From Flavobacteriales bacterium UBA5081 (lineage in GTDB: Bacteria; Bacteroidota; Bacteroidia; Flavobacteriales_E; Vicingaceae): a stretch of 64,000 bases of DNA. Location: the NCBI GenBank assembly GCA_002415785.1, contig DIAJ01000033.1, positions 3,090 to 67,089 of the forward strand. The letters run 5' to 3'. Under the pieces are notes generated by a model that did no database searches, was not told where the DNA came from, and worked only from the letters and a program-made list of their open reading frames with translations. Of the stretch, positions 26,282 through 34,797 are shown one piece after another. The number at the start of each line of letters is the position of its first letter. Positions within the stretch are counted from its first letter, which is position 1. Made by a program: the position numbers and the translations under genes.

Positions 26282-26979
26282 TGCACCGTTTTTACAGTGA
26301 AGAAATACAAACTAATTATGCTTTTTTAGACCATGAAGAATCAAGGCATTTAGCTAAAGTGCTGCGCTTAACAAATGGTGATAAAGTGGAATTAATCGAC
26401 GGAAATGGAAAGCTATATCAATGTGTAATTCTTGAAGCACATAGTAAAAAGGCGCAATTAAAGATTGAATCAGAAATTGAAACTAAGTCGCTTCCATTTA
26501 ATGTAGAAATTGCTGCGGCTCCAACTAAAAATATGAATCGTTGGGAATGGTTTCTTGAGAAAGCAACCGAAATTGGCATTGATGCCATTCACCCAATCTT
26601 TTGTGAAAACTCTGAAAGAAAAACACTTAAAGAAGAACGCCAGTTGAGAATTTTAAAAAGCGCTATCAAGCAATCCCAAAAACTAAAACTACCTCAGCTA
26701 AGCTCTGCAGTATCCTTTAAAGATTTTGTAAAAAAGGAATTTGATGGTGAAAAATACATCGCTCACTGCCATGAACTTCCAAAGATGAAACTCGCCAAGA
26801 TACATACAAGTGGAAAGAAAGCCTTAATTTTGATTGGTCCTGAAGGCGATTTTAGCGAAAAAGAAATTGAACTTGCTAGAAGCAATGGTTTTGTTCCAAT
26901 TTCAATAAGTCAAAGTCGTTTAAGAACAGAAACAGCCGCCTTAGTTGCCTGCCATACAATACACTTAATCAATGCCTAA
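26281..26979 (+). CDS. rsmE: 16S rRNA m3U1498 methyltransferase RsmE
   Basis: RsmE methylates N3 of U1498 in the decoding region of 16S rRNA using S-adenosylmethionine. The 232-residue protein has the N-terminal PUA-like domain (HRFYSEEI, HLAKVLRLTNGDKVELIDG) and the C-terminal SPOUT knot with LILIGPEGDFSEKEI and ISQSRLRTETAAL, the two signature loops. It overlaps the next gene by 8 bases. Confidence 0.96.
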   Translation: MHRFYSEEIQTNYAFLDHEESRHLAKVLRLTNGDKVELIDGNGKLYQCVILEAHSKKAQLKIESEIETKSLPFNVEIAAAPTKNMNRWEWFLEKATEIGIDAIHPIFCENSERKTLKEERQLRILKSAIKQSQKLKLPQLSSAVSFKDFVKKEFDGEKYIAHCHELPKMKLAKIHTSGKKALILIGPEGDFSEKEIELARSNGFVPISISQSRLRTETAALVACHTIHLINA

Positions 26980-27643
26980 ATTAGTTAGTTTACTTATATT
27001 TTTTTCAACTTTCGGTGTTTTTGCTCAACCGGCAAGCTACCAAATTGCCGTTTTAAAATACAATGGCGGAGGCGATTGGTATTCAAACCTAGAAACCTCC
27101 TTGCCTAATCTTATCGACTTTGCAAATCGGGAACTAAAAACCAATATTAAAAAAGAACAAGCAATCGTTGAAGCAGGGAGCCCGGAGATTTTCGATTATC
27201 CTTTTGTTCACATGACGGGTCATGGTAATGTTGTTTTTAATAATCAAGAAGCAGAAAACCTACGCAATTACTTACTAGCCGGTGGGTTTTTACACATTGA
27301 CGATAATTACGGTATGGATCCATTTATCCGTAGAGAAATAAAAAAACTGTTTCCTAATCAAGAGTTGATTGAAGTGCCGTTTGATCATCCAATATACCAT
27401 CAAAAATTTGATTTTAACAACGGATTGCCCAAAATACACGAGCACGACAAGAAACCTCCGCAGGGCTTTGGCATTTTTGTCAATAACCGGCTAGTGCTTT
27501 TTTACACTTATGAAAGTGACTTAGGCGACGGCTGGGAAAGTCAGGAAGTGCACAATGATTCAGAAAGCACAAGAAGAAGAGCTTTGGAAATGGGAGCCAA
27601 CATTTTGTCGTTCGTTTTTTTAGGAGTGGATTATGCTCAATGA
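26972..27643 (+). CDS. DUF4159 domain exported protein
   Basis: A 223-residue protein with a signal peptide (MPKLVSLLIFFSTFGVFAQ) and a single DUF4159 domain: IAVLKYNGGGDWYSNLE, FVHMTGHGNVVFNNQEAENL, LAGGFLHIDDNYGMDPFIRR, FDHPIYH. The fold resembles a class I glutamine-amidotransferase-like Rossmann domain, but no nucleophile Cys is visible, so a binding rather than catalytic role is likely. In other bacteria DUF4159 is found at the C-terminus of MoxR/BatA-associated membrane proteins. It overlaps rsmE by 8 bases and the next gene by 11 bases, so translation is coupled. Confidence 0.85.
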   Translation: MPKLVSLLIFFSTFGVFAQPASYQIAVLKYNGGGDWYSNLETSLPNLIDFANRELKTNIKKEQAIVEAGSPEIFDYPFVHMTGHGNVVFNNQEAENLRNYLLAGGFLHIDDNYGMDPFIRREIKKLFPNQELIEVPFDHPIYHQKFDFNNGLPKIHEHDKKPPQGFGIFVNNRLVLFYTYESDLGDGWESQEVHNDSESTRRRALEMGANILSFVFLGVDYAQ

Positions 27644-28784
27644 AGAAATTGAGAAGTTTATTCATCAAGAGCAAAATACCTCTATTGCTGAATTGAGCCT
27701 GAAACTTAGCAAAAAAGGTCATTTACCAAAAGAGTTTATCATTAACCAAATTAATGGTCGACAAAAAGTAAAAAAGAAATTCCCTTTTCTCTATCGGTTT
27801 AATGACTACATTTTTCCTTCGCCAAGAGCCTTTGCTCAAGCCTCTTCAGAGCAAACAGCAATATATAAAGCGACCTTAGTTAATGGAAAAACAATGGCCG
27901 ATTTAAGTGGAGGCATGGGCATTGACAGTTATTTCTTTTCTAGAAATGTGACCCAACTTCACTACATTGAAAAAGATTCAGAGCTCTGCGAATTAAATCG
28001 CAAGAACTTTGAGCGTTTAAATGCTACAAACATTACTGTTCACAATTTATCGGCTGAGGATTTCCTCAACTCAAATGAAAAGTTCGAAATCATATACATT
28101 GATCCTGACAGAAGAAATAAAAGTGAGCGCTTGTTTAAAATTGAAGATTGCTCACCCAATATTCTAGAATTACTTCCTTTACTTCTCGAAAAAAGCAATC
28201 AGCTAATTATAAAGTTATCCCCTCTTTTAGATATTAAACTTGCTATTCAACAGCTTAAATCTGTTGAGTCGGTTCACATAATAAGCATTGACAACGACTG
28301 TAAAGAGTTGGTTTTCAAAACAAACACTAACAAACCTGAATCAAGCTCAATTCATTGTGTTAATTTCACAAAGATCCGGAAAGAGATTTTTACATTTAGT
28401 TTTACTCAAGAGGAAGAATCAAGTATTTCGTACTCTAAAGCTCAAAACTATTTGTACGAACCCAACGCTTCAATACTAAAAGCAGGAGCTTTTAAGTCTA
28501 TCGCAAAGGATTTCAACCTAAATAAACTAGCGCCGAATACTCATCTGTACACTTCTGAAAAGCTGGTAGAAAATTTCCCGGGTAGAACTCTTAAAGTAAA
28601 TGAAGTTAGCGCTCCTAAGAAAATAAAGAACATAAACGCCAATGTAATAAGCAAAAACTTTCCTTTAAAAGTGGATGAAATTCGAAAAAAATATAAGATT
28701 AAAGAAGGCAAAGAGAACTTTTTATATGCCTGCTCATTATTTGATGAAAGTAAAGTTTTTATATTAGCTGAAAGATGCGACTAA
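27633..28784 (+). CDS. Class I SAM methyltransferase with THUMP-like C-terminal domain
   Basis: A 383-residue cytosolic enzyme. The Rossmann fold is marked by MADLSGGMGIDSYFFSR (motif I), HYIEKDSELC (motif II), HNLSAEDFL and IIYIDPDRRNKSERLFKI. The DPDRR motif is characteristic of the RNA-cap-like or THUMP-like family found in Bacteroidota. The C-terminal region (NASILKAGAFKSIAKDFNLN, TLKVNEV) is the THUMP-like domain. An RNA substrate is likely, as rsmE is nearby. Its stop codon shares bases with the stop of the convergent next gene. Confidence 0.87.
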   Translation: MLNEEIEKFIHQEQNTSIAELSLKLSKKGHLPKEFIINQINGRQKVKKKFPFLYRFNDYIFPSPRAFAQASSEQTAIYKATLVNGKTMADLSGGMGIDSYFFSRNVTQLHYIEKDSELCELNRKNFERLNATNITVHNLSAEDFLNSNEKFEIIYIDPDRRNKSERLFKIEDCSPNILELLPLLLEKSNQLIIKLSPLLDIKLAIQQLKSVESVHIISIDNDCKELVFKTNTNKPESSSIHCVNFTKIRKEIFTFSFTQEEESSISYSKAQNYLYEPNASILKAGAFKSIAKDFNLNKLAPNTHLYTSEKLVENFPGRTLKVNEVSAPKKIKNINANVISKNFPLKVDEIRKKYKIKEGKENFLYACSLFDESKVFILAERCD

Positions 28785-29482
28785 TCCCAATAAATACTTC
28801 CCCAATTTTTTCCTCTATGCTTTTCCATTAAGTAAATATCTACAACAAAACGAATTTGGTGAGAATTAAAGGTGGTAGGAATTAGTGGTGACTCTTTTCC
28901 AAAGTCGGTAATGTTTGTAGTATACCTCGTGCTTACCATAAATTTATTCGCCCTAACGCCAATTCCAAACTCAAAATTTATGTAGTAAGGAGTGATTTGA
29001 CTACCGGCATTTCGCATTTCTCCATTGGCTAATTGTACCCCCCTATAGGCATTATAAACAAAAGAAGGCCCACCTAAAAACCGAAATCGCTTTAGTTTTC
29101 CAAGGTATTTAAAACTCAATTCTGATTGCATTAAGGTATAACTAAGCTCATTGAAATAATTTGTCCCATCTGCCGTGGTATACATCAACTCAATATTTCC
29201 GGGATTGTAGGCAAAGTTAAATTCAGCAAGCAATGAAGAGTACAGCTTAAGATAACTTCGCGGTTGATCTTTAGGTGCGCCATATTCTATAAGCGCTCCA
29301 ATAGTTCCACCTGGAGCTATTCTACCTTGTCGAACTAAAATATCATCACTCAATCGGTTTTCAGAAACAGTAAATCGACTACCAAAAACACTTGCTTGAA
29401 CACCAAATTCAACTAATTGCGCTTTAAGCAGATTAGCAAAAGCCACTGATAATAAAACCAATAAAACTGTCTTTTTATTCAT
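28781..29482 (-). CDS. Putative outer membrane beta-barrel protein
   Basis: A protein of 233 residues with a signal peptide (MNKKTVLLVLLSVAFANLLK, cut near KAQ). Repeated amphipathic strands follow (VEFGVQASVFGSRF, PGGTIGALIEYG, LKLYSSLLAEFNFAY, FEFGIGVRANKFMVSTRY, HQIRFVVDIYLM), as in small PorT/OmpW-like barrels. I chose the ATG at 29482; an in-frame codon at 29506 lacks a signal. The gene overlaps the SDR gene upstream by 8 bases. No function can be assigned. Confidence 0.72.
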   Translation of the reverse strand: MNKKTVLLVLLSVAFANLLKAQLVEFGVQASVFGSRFTVSENRLSDDILVRQGRIAPGGTIGALIEYGAPKDQPRSYLKLYSSLLAEFNFAYNPGNIELMYTTADGTNYFNELSYTLMQSELSFKYLGKLKRFRFLGGPSFVYNAYRGVQLANGEMRNAGSQITPYYINFEFGIGVRANKFMVSTRYTTNITDFGKESPLIPTTFNSHQIRFVVDIYLMEKHRGKNWGSIYWD

Positions 29483-30293
29483 TTTCTTGAGCTTGTGGGT
29501 AGTCAAATGGAGACGGATAAATGTACTGAAATGCTGCCTGCTTTAAATATTTAGATTGTACTGTTTTGCCTAGTTGTTGATCTTGGGCATCAAAAATAGG
29601 AAGACTTTTGTTAAGCTGCTTAGCAACTCTTGTATAATATTCCTCCTTAGTGGGGTGTTCTGGTGAACAGAGATTTAAAATGGGATAGTTAAACTCATTG
29701 AAAATAAATTGTTCAAACAAATTAATAATATCTACTGAATGAACTAAATTGACAGGAGCTTTAGGCTTTGAGATTCCACTTCTTCCGATGAGATAATTAA
29801 CAGGGTGACGTTTAGGTCCAACTAGTCCTCCCATTCGCCAAATGCTATAACGGTCAAAGTTATTCTGAATAAAGTCTTCAACTTTAACAATTTGTTTAGC
29901 ATTCTCCGATTCCGGGTTCAACTTAGAATCTTCGTCTACTATCCGAGTTTCATTTCCGTAAACTGATGTTGAAGAAGCAAAGATTATTGTTCCTTCCACA
30001 ACAAATTGCTGTAATTGTTCAAAAAATCGAATGTAATGTGCTGCATAAGTGTTACCAAAACTAGAGGGTGGAATTGTAAAAATAATCCAATCTGACTGTG
30101 CGATTTCAGTCCAAATGTTTTTAGCCAGCTGCGGCGAACTCAAGTCTAACTGCACTGCGTTAATCCCCTTATTAATTAACCGTTGTGCCTTATCAGTCTT
30201 TCTTGTCGTTCCAAGTATTTCTATCTTACTCTTTAATAAATAGTCTGCTATTTGCTCTCCCAACCAGCCTACTCCAATGATACTTACTTTCAT
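29475..30293 (-). CDS. NAD(P)-dependent epimerase/dehydratase-like SDR protein
   Basis: A 272-residue extended-SDR protein of the YeeZ type. The N-terminal nucleotide-binding motif is SIIGVGWLGEQIADYL, a G-x-G-x-x-G variant. A second strand carries GTTRKTDKAQRLINKG, and the segment ASSTSVYGNETRIVDEDS holds the SDR Ser/Tyr pair, though the usual YxxxK is replaced by VYGNE, so classic SDR catalysis is doubtful. A nearby function is not evident. It is the upstream member of a two-gene minus-strand unit. Confidence 0.82.
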   Translation of the reverse strand: MKVSIIGVGWLGEQIADYLLKSKIEILGTTRKTDKAQRLINKGINAVQLDLSSPQLAKNIWTEIAQSDWIIFTIPPSSFGNTYAAHYIRFFEQLQQFVVEGTIIFASSTSVYGNETRIVDEDSKLNPESENAKQIVKVEDFIQNNFDRYSIWRMGGLVGPKRHPVNYLIGRSGISKPKAPVNLVHSVDIINLFEQFIFNEFNYPILNLCSPEHPTKEEYYTRVAKQLNKSLPIFDAQDQQLGKTVQSKYLKQAAFQYIYPSPFDYPQAQENE

Positions 30294-30434
30294 TTATTCT
30301 ATGTCTTTTATTTTAATCAAACCTAAATTTTAAAACAACTTTCTATTCAACTTGACTATATGAAATGGAAAAAATAATACGTCCATTGTCCAATAAATTC
30401 AACTAATTTTATACGCTCAATTATAATTTCACCT

Positions 30435-31238
30435 ATGGCTTTTGAATTTCATAAAGATAAAGAGACTTACATAAATTATCAGCGAGAAAACGCAATAAAT
30501 TATGTTATTCCTTTTATTGAAGAGAAACTTCCTTTAAAGAAAAACATGCGGGTAATGGAAATCGGTTGTGCCGAAGGAGGAGTTATTCAAGCATTTATTC
30601 AAAGAGGGTGTTATGGTACCGGAGTTGAGTTAATGAGCAGTAGATACGAAATGGCAAAAAAGCTTTTAGCAAAAGACATTGAAGAAGGCAAAGCTCAAGT
30701 GATAAATAAGAATATTTACGATGTTGATATTGATAAAGAGTTTCCCGAACGCTTTGATTTAATTGTTTTAAAAGATGTCATCGAACATATACATGACCAA
30801 GATAAAGTGCTGGCAAAACTTCGTGATTTTTTAACCCCCAATGGTCATATCTTTTTTGGGTTTCCTCCTTGGCAAATGCCTTTTGGCGGTCACCAACAAA
30901 TTGCAAAAAGTAAACTTTTATCTCGTCTTCCCTACTATCACTTATTGCCAACTCCATTATACAAAGGGTTTTTAAAAGCATTTGGAGAAAGCGATAAAAC
31001 CATCGATAACCTAGTTGAAATCAAAGAAACGGGAATCAGTATTGAGCGCTTTGAACGACTGATTAAAAAACATCATTACTCCGTTCAAAAGAGAACTTTT
31101 TATTTAATCAACCCCATTTACAAATACAAGTTTGGCTTAAATGCAAAAGTTCAATATAAAGTATTATCCGGGATTCCAATATTGAGAAACTTCACCACTA
31201 CTTGTATGTATTACCTAGTGAGGAAGGAAAATATTTAA
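30435..31238 (+). CDS. Class I SAM-dependent methyltransferase
   Basis: A 267-residue cytosolic methyltransferase. Motif I is VMEIGCAEGGVIQAF, motif II is TGVELMSSRYEMAK and motif IV is FDLIVLKDVIEHIHDQD, followed by the UbiE/Coq5-like LTPNGHIFFGFPPW. The C-terminal third is basic and may bind a membrane or nucleic acid. The substrate is unknown; similar proteins lie in surface polysaccharide or lipid loci, but neither neighbour supports that. Confidence 0.85.
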   Translation: MAFEFHKDKETYINYQRENAINYVIPFIEEKLPLKKNMRVMEIGCAEGGVIQAFIQRGCYGTGVELMSSRYEMAKKLLAKDIEEGKAQVINKNIYDVDIDKEFPERFDLIVLKDVIEHIHDQDKVLAKLRDFLTPNGHIFFGFPPWQMPFGGHQQIAKSKLLSRLPYYHLLPTPLYKGFLKAFGESDKTIDNLVEIKETGISIERFERLIKKHHYSVQKRTFYLINPIYKYKFGLNAKVQYKVLSGIPILRNFTTTCMYYLVRKENI

Positions 31239-31380
31239 TTTCATTAAACACTCACTTTCAGTAGATTAATTCTTTAAAATAAAATTACAATACCGCAATC
31301 AAAACTTTCTTTAAAAGTTTAAAAACCGGAACTTTAATTCTTCGAATTCAACAATTCACTAATTATCCATTCTTTAATCA

Positions 31381-31388
31381 TACCTTTG
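31381..31388 (+). promoter_or_regulatory. Probable -7 box for the DEAD-box helicase gene
   Basis: TACCTTTG (TAnnTTTG) lies 40 bases before the ATG, which would leave a leader of about 35 bases rich in T and C. Confidence 0.45.
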
Positions 31389-31428
31389 CACTTTATTATA
31401 TCTCTCCTACATTATTTCACAAACATTT

Positions 31429-32673
31429 ATGACATTTAAAGAATTGGATCTAATCGATCCCATCCTTCGCGCATTAGAAGCAGAAGGATACACACAACCT
31501 ACGCCTATTCAAGAACAATCTATCCCTATTCTATTAAAGAAAAGAGATCTTTTAGGTTGTGCGCAAACAGGTACAGGAAAAACAGCCGCATTTAGCATAC
31601 CTATCATACAGCATTTACATGCAGAAGTAGATCCTAAACAAAAAAGACAAATCAGATCGCTTATTGTAACCCCAACAAGAGAACTAGCACTTCAAATTGA
31701 TGAAAGCATTAAAACTTATGCCAAGTTCACTCAATTAAAGAGTACTGTTATTTTTGGAGGAGTTAAACAGCTTTCACAAACAAAAGCTCTTCAACAAGGT
31801 GTTGACATTTTGGTGGCAACTCCAGGACGTTTACTCGATTTAATTGCTCAAGGTTTTATTAGTTTAAAACACATTAAGTATTTTGTATTAGATGAAGCCG
31901 ATCAAATGCTGGACATGGGTTTTATTCACGACATTAAAAAAATACTGGCAAAACTACCGGAAAGAAGGCAATCACTCTTCTTTTCAGCAACTATGGCGCC
32001 TGCTATCATTGAGCTATCTAATCAGATTCTTGGAAACCCTGAAAAAGTTACTATTCAACCCAAACAAACTACAGCTGAAAAAGTAGATCAGTCGGTTTAT
32101 ATGGTTAGCAAGGACGATAAGGTGAAACTTCTAGTTCACTTAATCAATGAGAAAGAAGCAGCATCAACACTTGTTTTTTCGCGTACTAAGCACGGGGCTA
32201 ATAAAATTGTAAAAAAGCTTGCTCAAGCGGGAATTGAGGCTGAAGCAATTCATGGCAATAAATCTCAGAACATTCGAGTAAAAGCCCTTAATGGTTTTAA
32301 AGAAGGCAGAATTAAAGTACTTGTAGCTACCGATATTGCTGCACGAGGAATCGATGTTGAAGAACTTTCATTGGTGATTAACTACGATTTACCTAATGTT
32401 CCGGAGACCTATGTTCACCGAATTGGAAGAACAGGAAGGGCTAAAGCTAGCGGTGAAGCTATTTCTTTTTGCGATGCAGAAGAACGTGCTTATTTGAGAG
32501 ACATTCAGAAACTCATCAAACAAGATATCCCATTAGTAGAAGATCAACCATTTCACGACACAAGCAAAGAAGAAAAGCCGGCAAAAAAGGAAAATAACAA
32601 TCGAAATTCACGACCGAAAAATTCGAGAAGCAGAAAACAGCAGCCTTCGAGTACTTATGGTAATCATTCGTAG
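31429..32673 (+). CDS. DEAD-box RNA helicase (RhlE-like)
   Basis: A 414-residue ATP-dependent RNA helicase. All motifs are present: Q motif in YTQPTPIQEQSIP, Walker A AQTGTGKT, PTRELALQ, TPGRLLDL, the DEAD box in VLDEADQMLDMGF, FSATMAP, VLVATDIAARGID and HRIGRTGRA. The C-terminal tail (about 375-414) is basic and rich in Asn, Ser and Arg, as in RhlE-type enzymes that act on ribosome assembly or cold-shock RNA. A strong terminator follows at 32707-32738. Confidence 0.95.
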   Translation: MTFKELDLIDPILRALEAEGYTQPTPIQEQSIPILLKKRDLLGCAQTGTGKTAAFSIPIIQHLHAEVDPKQKRQIRSLIVTPTRELALQIDESIKTYAKFTQLKSTVIFGGVKQLSQTKALQQGVDILVATPGRLLDLIAQGFISLKHIKYFVLDEADQMLDMGFIHDIKKILAKLPERRQSLFFSATMAPAIIELSNQILGNPEKVTIQPKQTTAEKVDQSVYMVSKDDKVKLLVHLINEKEAASTLVFSRTKHGANKIVKKLAQAGIEAEAIHGNKSQNIRVKALNGFKEGRIKVLVATDIAARGIDVEELSLVINYDLPNVPETYVHRIGRTGRAKASGEAISFCDAEERAYLRDIQKLIKQDIPLVEDQPFHDTSKEEKPAKKENNNRNSRPKNSRSRKQQPSSTYGNHS

Positions 32674-32706
32674 CAAAACTAATCCGTAAGAGTGATATAA
32701 ATGTTG

Positions 32707-32738
32707 AAAAGGGAATCGTGTAAATGATTCCTTTTTTT
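32707..32738 (+). terminator. Terminator after the DEAD-box helicase gene
   Basis: AAAAGGGAATC (32707-32717) pairs with GATTCCTTTTT around an 8-base loop, one G-U pair included, and runs into seven T residues. Confidence 0.8.
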
Positions 32739-32845
32739 GCTACAGTCCTGATAAATTAAAAAAAATATTCTTCAGATTAAGAATTTTATCAAAAAGTCCA
32801 TTATCTTGCGAGCAATTTAATATTAACTTTTATTAACTCACTCAA

Positions 32846-34363
32846 ATGAAAACGATAATTTCAACCCTTATATCTCTTTTAGTATTGGGGAATACACTTT
32901 CCAGCCAAATTAAATACGAAAAACGCATTGAATTTGAACTTGGAGAAGGTTATGAATACAGTAACATAATCCCTCAAAAAGAAGATGGTCTATTGATGGT
33001 TTATCGAGATGAAAATTCATCGGGTAGAGAAGTTGAATGGGTTTACGACTTTTACAACACTAATTTAGAGATAGATGAAAGCAAAAAAGTGAGTATCGAT
33101 AAGAAAATGAGTATTGTTTCAACCTTTACAACCGATAAAGCTACACACACTTTGTATCGTCAGAAATCTGATTTTATAATCGTTACTGCCACTAAAAGCG
33201 GTAATGAATTAAAGACAATTCAAGGAGAGATGTATAAGAAATTCTCCGCTAGAAACATGCAAGTTTTAAATGATTATGTATATGTTATGGGGTCGATAAA
33301 AAAGTCCCCTGCAGTAATGACAATAAACTGGAAAACTGGTCAGACAAATATTCTTCCCATAGCAATAGGAGATTATAAAACGAAAAATACTTCCATTAAT
33401 AACCTTCAAGTTAAATCAAAAGCAAATGAAGTTTTCATTTTTGTAAAGGGAGTAGACTCTAAGAAGGAAAGTGAAATGTTTATGATAAAGTGTGTTGATG
33501 GAAAAATAAAAGAACGAGCAAGCAAAATTGGTCAAACCGGAGATAAAAACATCATTTCCATTTCTGCTTCTAAAATAGACGACAATGAATACTTAATCTC
33601 GGGAACATACGGTGTTAATAGTACTTTTACATCGAGCGGTCTATTCTTTGGTAAGTTGAATGGCGCTGAAGTCAGTTTTTTGAAGTTTTACAACTTTTTA
33701 GACCTAAAAGACTTCTTATCTTATCTACCAGAGAAAAAACAAGAACGTCTTGAAAAAAAGAAAAGAAAAAAGAAGAAGAAAGGAAAAGAGTTCAACGCAA
33801 GCTATAACATTGCTGACCATGATATCATTAAAACTCCTGAAAATGAATATATTTTTCTAGGTGAAGCATACTATCCTACTTACACAACTCGTTCAAGAAC
33901 TACATATGTTAATGGTCAGGCCGTAACAACAACCGAAACTGTTTTTGATGGATATAGATATACTCATGCCGTAATTACAAAGTTTAACTCCAAAGGGGAA
34001 TTAATCTGGGATAATAGTTTTGAAATGAATCCAGACTTTAAACCATTTTATATAAAAAGGTTTATATCTCTGTTTGGAGACACCGACAAATCGCTAAATA
34101 TGGTATTTGTCGATCGAAAAAAGATCCACAGCAAATCATTAGATTACATAAGTGGTGATATTATTAAAAATGAAAGTTCTGAGGAATTAAATACAGGACT
34201 TGAAGGTGACAAAACAAAGCGATCTCTTCTAAATATTGATTACTGGTATGATAATAATTATCTAATTCACGGAAGTCAAGTAATTAAAAACAAAGGTGAT
34301 ATTAAGAGAAATAGAGGTAAACGGAAGGTGTTTTTTATGAGTAAAGTGTCATATATTAACTAG
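32846..34363 (+). CDS. Exported protein of unknown function
   Basis: A 505-residue protein with a signal peptide (MKTIISTLISLLVLGNTLSS). I do not recognise the family. The body alternates beta strands and polar loops, suggesting a beta-propeller-like or repeat structure (for example VYVMGSIKKSP, EYLISGTYGVN, EYIFLGEAYYPTY). A very basic patch (about residues 300-315, Lys/Arg/Glu run) lies in the middle. There is no T9SS C-terminal domain or lipobox, so a periplasmic location is likely. It is convergent with the PaaI-like gene, with only eight bases between stops. Confidence 0.8.
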   Translation: MKTIISTLISLLVLGNTLSSQIKYEKRIEFELGEGYEYSNIIPQKEDGLLMVYRDENSSGREVEWVYDFYNTNLEIDESKKVSIDKKMSIVSTFTTDKATHTLYRQKSDFIIVTATKSGNELKTIQGEMYKKFSARNMQVLNDYVYVMGSIKKSPAVMTINWKTGQTNILPIAIGDYKTKNTSINNLQVKSKANEVFIFVKGVDSKKESEMFMIKCVDGKIKERASKIGQTGDKNIISISASKIDDNEYLISGTYGVNSTFTSSGLFFGKLNGAEVSFLKFYNFLDLKDFLSYLPEKKQERLEKKKRKKKKKGKEFNASYNIADHDIIKTPENEYIFLGEAYYPTYTTRSRTTYVNGQAVTTTETVFDGYRYTHAVITKFNSKGELIWDNSFEMNPDFKPFYIKRFISLFGDTDKSLNMVFVDRKKIHSKSLDYISGDIIKNESSEELNTGLEGDKTKRSLLNIDYWYDNNYLIHGSQVIKNKGDIKRNRGKRKVFFMSKVSYIN

Positions 34364-34371
34364 ATTAGAGC

Positions 34372-34791
34372 TTATTTTACCTCATGCTCCTTTGAAGTAC
34401 GATACACCGTTCCACGCATAAAGTAAAATGCTTCTATTTCATTGTTGCAATAAATGGTAACATCAATGTCTGCTTTTTTATTGCTGATTGAAAACACCTT
34501 GGCTTCAGCTCGTAAAATATCGCCCTCTTTGGCTGCTTTGGAATAAACCATATTCCCGTTGATTAATGGCGAAATTCTACCGTAAGAATTGGAAGCAAAT
34601 GCTAGTGCTGAATCTGCTAAGGTAAAAGCGATTCCACCGTGAACAGTGCCAAAACCGTTAAGCATTTCTTTGCGAACTGTCATTTCTAAATGACATTCGC
34701 CTTCTTCAATTTTAAGCAATTTAAAACCGAGCCATTGCGAACAATAGTCGGTTTTCATCATACTTTCATATATTTTTTTAGCCTTACTCAC
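34372..34791 (-). CDS. Hotdog-fold acyl-CoA thioesterase (PaaI-like)
   Basis: A 139-residue hotdog enzyme that hydrolyses acyl-CoA or aryl-acyl-CoA. The family pattern is visible: CSQWLGFKLLKIEEGECHLE, then LNGFGTVHGGIAFTLADSAL, where HGG and the Asp are the PaaI active-site elements, and DILRAEAKVFSISNKKADID. The start is a GTG at 34791, needed for the N-terminal helix AKKIYESMM; the first ATG (34761) would remove it. It follows the dehydrogenase by 6 bases, so the pair forms an operon. Confidence 0.88.
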   Translation of the reverse strand: MSKAKKIYESMMKTDYCSQWLGFKLLKIEEGECHLEMTVRKEMLNGFGTVHGGIAFTLADSALAFASNSYGRISPLINGNMVYSKAAKEGDILRAEAKVFSISNKKADIDVTIYCNNEIEAFYFMRGTVYRTSKEHEVK

Positions 34792-34797
34792 GGTTTT

